A stretch of DNA of 64,000 nt from Alisma plantago-aquatica. Its lineage: Eukaryota; Streptophyta; Magnoliopsida; Alismatales; Alismataceae. Below, piece after piece: positions 57,355 to 64,000 of the stretch. Position 1 is the stretch's first letter; every line of letters starts with the position of its first letter. The position numbers and the translations under genes are program-made. The notes beneath the pieces are model-generated. The model was given only the letters and a program-made list of their open reading frames with translations. It was not told the DNA's origin and did not search any database. Location: contig OY856410.1 in the NCBI GenBank assembly GCA_963693085.1, forward strand, positions 1,397,454,363 to 1,397,518,362, given 5' to 3'.

Positions 57355-60300
57355 AAACTCTAAGTTGGAACTGCCAGGGGTTGGGTCGCCCCAAGGCAGT
57401 GGATGCTCTCTGGGCATTATGCTAGAGAGAGAGACCCAATATAGTTTTCGTTATGGAAACTATGATGGAGGACAAGTTACTTGAAAATGTGAAAAGAAGG
57501 TGCGGCTTTGCTGAGGGAATTTGCATCTCATGCTCTGGTAGAGCTGGGGGCATTGGCTTATGGTGGAAGGATGTGCAGGTGGATATTATCAGCTATTCTG
57601 ATAGGCATATTCAATATAAAGTAGAGGACAAGAGATCTGATTTCAGTTGGGTAGCTTGTGGTATTTATGGATGGGCGGAACAAGATCAAAAATATAAAAC
57701 CTGGGATTTGATGAGACAACTGTTTGGGAGTACATATGGCCCTATTGTGTTCTATGGTGACCTCAATGAAATCACACAAAATTGAAAAAAGCAAGGAGGA
57801 CCGACGAAGCCAGAAAGAGTTATGAGGCCATTCCGATAGGTTATTGATGACTGTGCACTACTAGACATTGGCTTTGATGGTAATATTTTCACGTGGCACA
57901 GGGGGAGGATGGCAGAGACTCTGGTGGAGGAGAGACTTGATAGATTCCTGGTGAGTGATGAGTGGCGTAATAAATACACGGGCTTCTCCGTAAAACACCT
58001 CCCTTTCTATATGTCAGATCATGCACCTATTATTCTATCAGCAGTGGTAGGTGATCCGGTGAGAAGGAAACGGCAGGCTAGATTTTTCTTTGAGCCTATG
58101 TGGCTATCTGAGGAAAGTTGTGGCACGACGGTGCAGGAGGCATGGAGGGAAGGGGATGGGCTAAAGCTGAAAAGTTAAATGAAGAAGGTGGGTGGGAGTC
58201 TAGATAGATGGGCAGCTACAAAGTTTGTTGGGGTCAAAAAAAGAATTAAGGAGACCAAAAAACACTTAGGTGAGGAACAAAAGAAATGGTCAGATGGGGA
58301 GGTGCTAAAAATATGTGAAGAACTTGCAAATGAACTACAAAAACTCCAAAGAGAAGCTGAAATGTTGTGGTGTGCGAGGGCAAGAATAAAAGAGTTAAAA
58401 GAAGGGGACAACAAAATAGCGTACTTCCACCATACACATCCCAACGCCAAAAGAAGAACACTATTAATGGGATTAAATATGAGAATGGGATTTGGAGGAC
58501 AGTAGATGAGGAGATCCTGAAAATTATTGAAATTTTTTATAGAGAACGTTTCCAGTATGGGGGCTCAATTGACAGTGAAGGGGCAGTGGCTGGTATCCAG
58601 AGGAGTGTGGATGGTAGGATGGCAGCAATGCTAGAAAATGAGTTATCAAATGAAGAAATTAAAACAGTTGTCTTCCAAATGTCACCTAATAAAGCACCGG
58701 GTTCTGATGGTATGAACCCTGTTTTTTACCAAAAGTTCTGGCACATAATTGGGGAGGACATTGCAAATCATATTAAAGGCTGGTGGAAAGGGGAGTGCTC
58801 AATAAAGGATTTTAATGATACTTTGGTTGTTCTTATTCCTAAGGTGAAAAGGCCAAGAGTGGTGGGAGAGTTCCGACCTATCAGCTTATGTAATATTGTC
58901 TACAAAATTGCGACGAAAGTTCTTACAAATAGGCTGAAACCTCTCATGGATAGTATTATTTCAGTAAACCAGAGTGCGTTTATACCGAGCCAAATGATCA
59001 CGGATAATTCTTTGATTGCATATGAGTGTTTTCATTCTATGAAAGGTGGGAAGGGTGGAAAACAAGGGCAGATTGCTTTGAAGCTTGATATGATGAAAGC
59101 TTATGATAGGATTGAATGGGACTTCTTGAAGAAGGTCATGGAAAAGTTTGGGTTTGGCTGCAGGTGGATTGATAGAGTTATGGATTGTGTTTCCTCATTC
59201 TCTCACACTTTTACAACCAATGGGGAAAGATCTACCACCTTTCAGCTGTCTCGTGGACTTCGACAAGGTGAACCTATCTCTTCTTACTTGTTCATTCTAT
59301 GTGCTGATGCGTTCTCTACCTTACTTAATCTCGCGGTTAGTGCAAATGCCATCCATGGTATGTGTATTAGCCGGGGGGGCCGGATCTCACATCTCTTCTT
59401 TGTAGATGATAGTATTCTTTTTGCTAGAGGGACTAGGAATGAATGCTTGAGAATAGCTGAAATTATCAGCCAGTACGAGCAAGCATCGGGTCAAAAGGTC
59501 AATCTATCCAAGTCTGAAATTGTCTTGAGCAAGAAGGTGATGCGAAGCAAGAGGGACGAGATCAAGGGTCTTCTGGGAGTTAGGGAGGTGGACAGACAGG
59601 CAGCCTACCTGGGCCTACCTACAACTATTGGGAGATCAAAGAAGACTGCATTTACTTACATCAGAGAGAGGGTGAGAAACAAACTTTTGGGATGGAAGGA
59701 AAAGCTGCTTTCTAAGCCAGGGAAGGAAGTTCTGATCAAGGCAATTGTACATGATATACCAACCTATGTCATGAGTGTCTTCCAACTTCCGACGGGTTTG
59801 ATTGAGGACCTTAACTCCATGGTGGCAAGGTTCTGGTGGGGGGCGAAGGTGGAAGAGAGGAAGATTTCATGGATGAGCTGGGAAAACTTGTGCAAATCAA
59901 AGAAGGAGGGTGGCATGGGCTTCCGCGATCTATCTATGTTTAACCAGGCGCTATTGACAAGGTAGCTATGGAGGATTCTCACAAAGCCAGAAGCGTTGGT
60001 CTCAAAGGTCTTAAAAGCTAAATATTTCCTGAATCGCAGCTTGTTAGATGCGCGTCTTGGCCTTACACCCAGCTACACATGGCGCAGTCTTTGGGGGGGA
60101 AAATCTCTCTTTGTACAGGGCCTTAGTTGGAGGGTTGGCGATGGCAGAAACATCAATATCTGGGAGGACATGTGGGTCCTGGGTAAGGAGGAAATTCTTT
60201 CTAGCTCGGGAGACGTGACAGCTGGTTGGCCCACAAAAGTTCATGAGTTGATGTGAACGTCTGGAAAGGAGTGGGATGTGGAAAAACTCCTTGACTTGTT

Positions 60301-61472
60301 TTCTAGGGAGACAACAGCTGTGGTGAAATCAATTCCTCTATCTACACGGGACATGGCAGACATGATATATTGGTGGCTGCAACATGATGGCATCTTCTCG
60401 GTTCGGTCGTCATATTGGTTGGGGAGGTTGGGTGTGGTGGACTTAGAGAAAGATAGATGTGAGTATCGCTTGCCCTTTGGCGCCTTATATGGGGGAAACG
60501 CTAGCCTCCAAAGCTAGCTCATTTTCTTTGGTGTATTGCTACGGGCAGCTTGGCTACTAGAGGATGCTTGCATGATAGACATGTTACAGATGATGATGTT
60601 TGTCCCATTTATGCAACACAAGTGGAATCCATTCAACATATGCTTTGTCAATGTTCTGGGGCATATATAGTCAGGCGGGAAATTTGGCTGGGAGATGCTA
60701 AACGGCTTGGGGAATTTGGGAATTTTCATGATGATATGGTCGAGATATTTGAGTCTTGCACGGAGGTGGATATGGATGAGGTTGTTGTTGTCTGGTGGAC
60801 GACGTGGACATGTAGGAACAATAAATCTTTAAAGATGAGTCCCCTGCCCCACGACCAATCTTACAGAGGTATAGGGTGTTGATAGCTAACTATAGAAGAA
60901 TGGCGATGTGCGAGGGGGGACATGCTTTGGGAAGGGGGCTGGACGGTCGGAGGGATGATGATGGTTGGAGGTGGGGGTGGCAAGGTGTGGACCGGTCATG
61001 GGTGTTTATACACTCAGACGCAGCTGTGTTGGAGGGATCGAAGAGGGGGCTCGGGGCTGTCCTTCGGGTTGGGGTTGGAAACTTTGTGGGAGCTATTCAG
61101 CAGCACATAGCAGCCAAGTGGGATTCGTCAGTAGCAGAAGCCGTAGCAGCCAGGATGGGACTTACGCTGGCTAAGGAAAACTGCCATCGGGACATGAAGC
61201 TAGTACTATGTTCAGACTCACTCTCTCTGGTGAAGGCGCTGAAGGATCCAGGTGGAAGAAGGGACTACTTAGGTCTCCTTGCTGAAGACATACGCAGTTT
61301 GGCTGCCTATTTTAGTCATTTCTGTTTCTTTCATGTAAAAAGAGCCCAGAATGCTCTAGCTCATTTTATCTGTCATGATGCTATTGACTTGGGTGGCCAT
61401 ACTATTAGACACGGTACTATGTCGAGTCATTGGTGTGACGTCATCGAGAGTGACGGTTTCTTTGTACCTTGA
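57351..61472 (+). pseudogene. L1 ORF2 (endonuclease, reverse transcriptase, RNase H), interrupted
   Basis: ORF2 nicks DNA and copies the L1 RNA at the nick. It starts at ATG 57351 (MKTLSWNCQGLGRPKAVDAL). Endonuclease: WNCQG, VFVMETM, FYGDLNEIT and YMSDHAPI (58007-58030). Same-frame stops lie at 57420, 57783, 57837 and 58176. A one-base shift near 58450 leads to the reverse transcriptase: NKAPGSDGMNPVFYQKFW, GEFRPISLCNIVYKI, ALKLDMMKAYDRIEWDFL, SRGLRQGEPIS, and catalytic FVDDSILF near 59400. A stop at 59963 and one at 60254 follow; a shift near 60490 leads to the zinc-binding region PPKLAHFLWCIATGSLATRG and CPIYATQVESIQHMLCQC, with one Cys changed to Tyr. A third shift near 60860 opens RNase H (60876-61472): FIHSDAAVLEGSKRGLGAVL, AEAVAARMGLTLAKE, VLCSDSLSLVKAL, KRAQNALAHFI. 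Confidence 0.94.
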
Positions 61473-61510
61473 TTTCATTTTATAAATGATGATGGGGTTT
61501 TCAAAAAAAC

Positions 61511-61525
61511 ATTACAATTTTTTTT
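61511..61525. repeat. Target-site duplication of the L1 element, 3' copy
   Basis: ATTACAATTTTTTTT, identical to 55433-55447, just after the A tail. Confidence 0.93.
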
Positions 61526-63188
61526 ATTTTTTTCTTTTAGATTAATTGTTTTCCTTTTGTATTTTACTAAATATTTCACTAATGGATTGAACATGTCGAT
61601 AATATTGAAGTGGATGTTTGCCTTACTAATGACTCTTCTTTTAGGGTTTATCATAGCTCATTCACATATAATATTTCTAGCAAATTCTAATATAAATCAT
61701 TTGTGATGATACATTGATTCTCATTAAACATTTCTCACATTTAAACAAAACATCAAAGTAAGGAACTACCTTTTTTGTAAGATTGATGTTAACTATAGAG
61801 CATACATGGGAATTTGTAGTTAGCAACTCTGTATAATTAGTTATTTATCCATGGGTTTAAAGGAACCTTGCAATGTATAATATATATTTTCTACACTCAT
61901 TTGTTGGCAATATATTTACCTAACTTCTAACTAAAACTTCCTAAATGACCAAATGTCATTTCTATTTACTTGAAAAATAAAGTAAAATTCAATCAATTGA
62001 TGACAAGTATTTAGACTAGATTTTGCACATCACAAAAGAAAATTTATATGCATATAAGATAATATTCAACTTGAAACCCTCATTGTAAAATGGATCACTT
62101 CAATCAACCATATACTATTGAATAAGATGATTACACTTTTATAAGCATACCGATTTTCCATCATAGATCAGTGATTTTTCTTTACAAAATAAGTATCTTG
62201 TTAATTGAAAAATAACTTATCAAGATTGAAATATGTAACCGATGAAACACATATAATTCAATCACTAGTTGCATGGGTAAGATCTTACAAGCATTAATCC
62301 AAGTTTCGTCTAATCACCAATCAAAATCTAGAAATCCAACAATTCCAATTTTTAGAAAATTTTAAATGAATTTCCAAATTCTATCATATCCAAGATACAC
62401 GTATTTTGATATCCACTTATTATACAATTTATTTTGATCATGTTTGGAATATTGAATGAAACATCCTTTAAATAGAAATGAATAATAGTAGCTTTCTATG
62501 CACTTTCTTTCATGAAGAATTTGTGAATTTAGAAGAGGATTCCTATAATGAAATATTATTGACTAGAAAAGTATCGTACCTACCTACTTTAATCAACTTA
62601 TCTTTAATTCTAGAACCCATGAACAATTTATTTGATCTCTAATTGGATCAATTAATCAAGATTAGGGTGGATCACATTAAAAGAATGGTAGTTTGAGTTA
62701 GGAACAAGGTTCCTAAACCCTCTTTGATCCAACCTATGAGAAAAATCATGGAAGCAAAGATATAGGAGAGAACAATTAGATGATTAGCTACATAATTATG
62801 TATCCAAACAAATGAATATGTCTCTATAATTGTTCTATGTATGGACATTGTAGGTAGGGGTGAATATATCTAAAAACACTTACATAAAATTGGTTAGACG
62901 TTCAAGTTGTATGAAATTTGAGTGAAACTAAACAATCAAATCAAGGATAAGAGAGATTAAAGACATAATTGAAAACAAGTATTTATTGTGGTTTGACCTC
63001 TACAAGAGATGTAGTTCACTAACTAGAGAGTTCAACCTCTAGGATCTTGAACACTTAAGTACCACCCTATATTCATGTAATAGTTACACCAAGAAGACAT
63101 TGTCTTTTCAAGAAAAAAGAGTAACTACATTGCATTTAAGGCCAAGGGACACAATAACCTTGTAGAGGTATTACCTATCCAATGAACT
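61526..63188. other. AT-rich DNA, no gene seen
   Basis: This continues the sequence that was adjacent to 55432 before the L1 inserted. It is strongly AT-rich, with no open frame of note. No LTR, inverted repeat or coding motif was recognised. Confidence 0.5.
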
Positions 63189-64000
63189 ATTAGTAGTATG
63201 TCCCATGATCCACTCATATGATGATTGTAATGACACACTTTGTAATTTATTTGATTATTAGTAAAGGAAATTCCAAGTATTATGTTTGCTTCAATATGAG
63301 ATAATAAACAAATATAATGATGTTGTAAGAATGAATGACTCAATGATGTGATTTTGAGTCGAGCACATGAACATGAGATCATGTGTATTCTAAGAGTATT
63401 CATTCTTGTCTAGGTCCATATTAAGATATTGTTATGGAAATTAGGAAAAAAACACATTAAGACTAGTATGTGTGTTGAGTAATGACTACATCTCATTAGT
63501 TAGTGATATTGAATATCAATTCAAGCACATATGTACTTGTTATAGACAAGTGTTCTGGACAGACCCACCTTGAGTATGATGCATGGAAGCCATAAATGGC
63601 AGTCAAATTCGTATCTCAATGTGACAATGGTGATTTTGGTCCTAAGACCTAACATCACTATAATGATCACATGTTGTTAGGTGTGCTTTAAAATTACGCA
63701 GTGTGACCTTGAATAATGGTTTCCATATAGGTAGTTATTAGGTGCACTGTGGCACATGTGCATGATTGTTGGTGATGTAGATGGAATTTCTCCCTCCTAT
63801 TGGAGTGATATCTCGACCACTTGATGAGTGAGACTCTAAAATGAATGTCCATGCTCATGTGAGTCAACGTGTGATGTTGAGATCATAAATATCTCAAATA
63901 TTGTACTCCATATCAAGTAACAAATATTGAACTTGAAGAGGATGATGTTTTCATGTGTCTATTTCTATCTAGATATAAGAGACAAAGGGATTATATGATC
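63189..64000 (+). repeat. Copia-B family LTR, plus strand, cut by window end
   Basis: It starts TATTAGTAGTATGTCCC (compare TGTTAGTATGTATCCCC in copia-B) and then follows the copia-B LTR over its whole visible length: CATATGATGATTGTAATG, ATGAGATAATAAAC, GTGATGTAGATGG, CACTTGATGAGTGAG, CTCATGTGAGTCAACGTGTG. The upstream flank does not look like the 3' end of a pol gene, so it is either a 5' LTR whose element lies to the right or a solo LTR. Confidence 0.82.

Larger units (their letters stand above)
55448..61510 (+). mobile_element. Full-length plant L1 LINE
   Basis: A 6.06 kb element with a C/G-rich 5' leader (CTCGTCCCCGCGCCTAGGG), ORF1, ORF2 and a short A tail (61503-61509), flanked by perfect 15-bp target duplications. 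ORF2 has endonuclease, reverse transcriptase, zinc-finger and RNase H domains, as in plant L1 elements. Both genes are broken by stops and a few frameshifts, so it is dead, but the exact flanks make it one of the youngest insertions here. Confidence 0.96.

Overview
The window is nuclear DNA from a flowering plant, taken from a gene-poor region packed with transposons. Evidence: Ty1-copia and Ty3-gypsy LTR retrotransposons primed by initiator-methionine tRNA-type sites, plant CACTA (En/Spm) elements, a Tourist-type MITE, a plant L1 LINE carrying an RNase H domain, plant-type introns, TA/AC microsatellites and AAACCCTAA motifs. I could not place the species. No intact host gene, tRNA, rRNA or CRISPR array is visible. 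Almost every coding region is a broken transposon gene, so most coding entries are given as pseudogenes. Symbols such as A and B for elements are mine.

Layout. 1-4389: microsatellites, AT-rich DNA and one frameshifted relic of an unrecognised protein (2637-3289, minus). 4390-9127: copia-A (minus), whose 5' LTR is missing where gypsy-A abuts it. 9128-18286: gypsy-A (minus), with both LTRs, a pol remnant and a gag gene whose central part is flipped to the plus strand. 18287-34217: remains of an outer CACTA element (plus) with TNP2 C-terminus, a second En/Spm gene and a Ulp1-type protease relic. A second complete CACTA element (19870-30399, TSD gtc) sits inside its second gene, and that inner element carries MITEs, hAT-like DNA, tandem duplications and three exons of a spliced gene. 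34218-34422: a piece of gypsy-A LTR in inverted orientation.

34430 to about 44300: gypsy-B (minus), with very long LTRs and only gag between them. Its 3' LTR is split by a 3.5 kb solo LTR (34846-38376, TSD accat). About 44300-54340: copia-B (minus), split inside pol by a 4.9 kb solo LTR (47342-52278, TSD cttcc). 55448-61510: a full-length L1 LINE (plus) with exact 15-bp target-site duplications. 63189-64000: a plus-strand LTR of the copia-B family that runs off the window.

How the parts relate: this is a layered insertion record, not a pathway. Four insertions (inner CACTA, two solo LTRs, L1) have exact target-site duplications, so their order relative to their hosts is certain. I found no convincing new functional system. 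The most unusual items are the inverted gag segment, the pol-less gypsy-B, the clean splice structure inside the inner CACTA, the inverted LTR at the end of the outer CACTA, and the telo-box-rich array in the second solo LTR.
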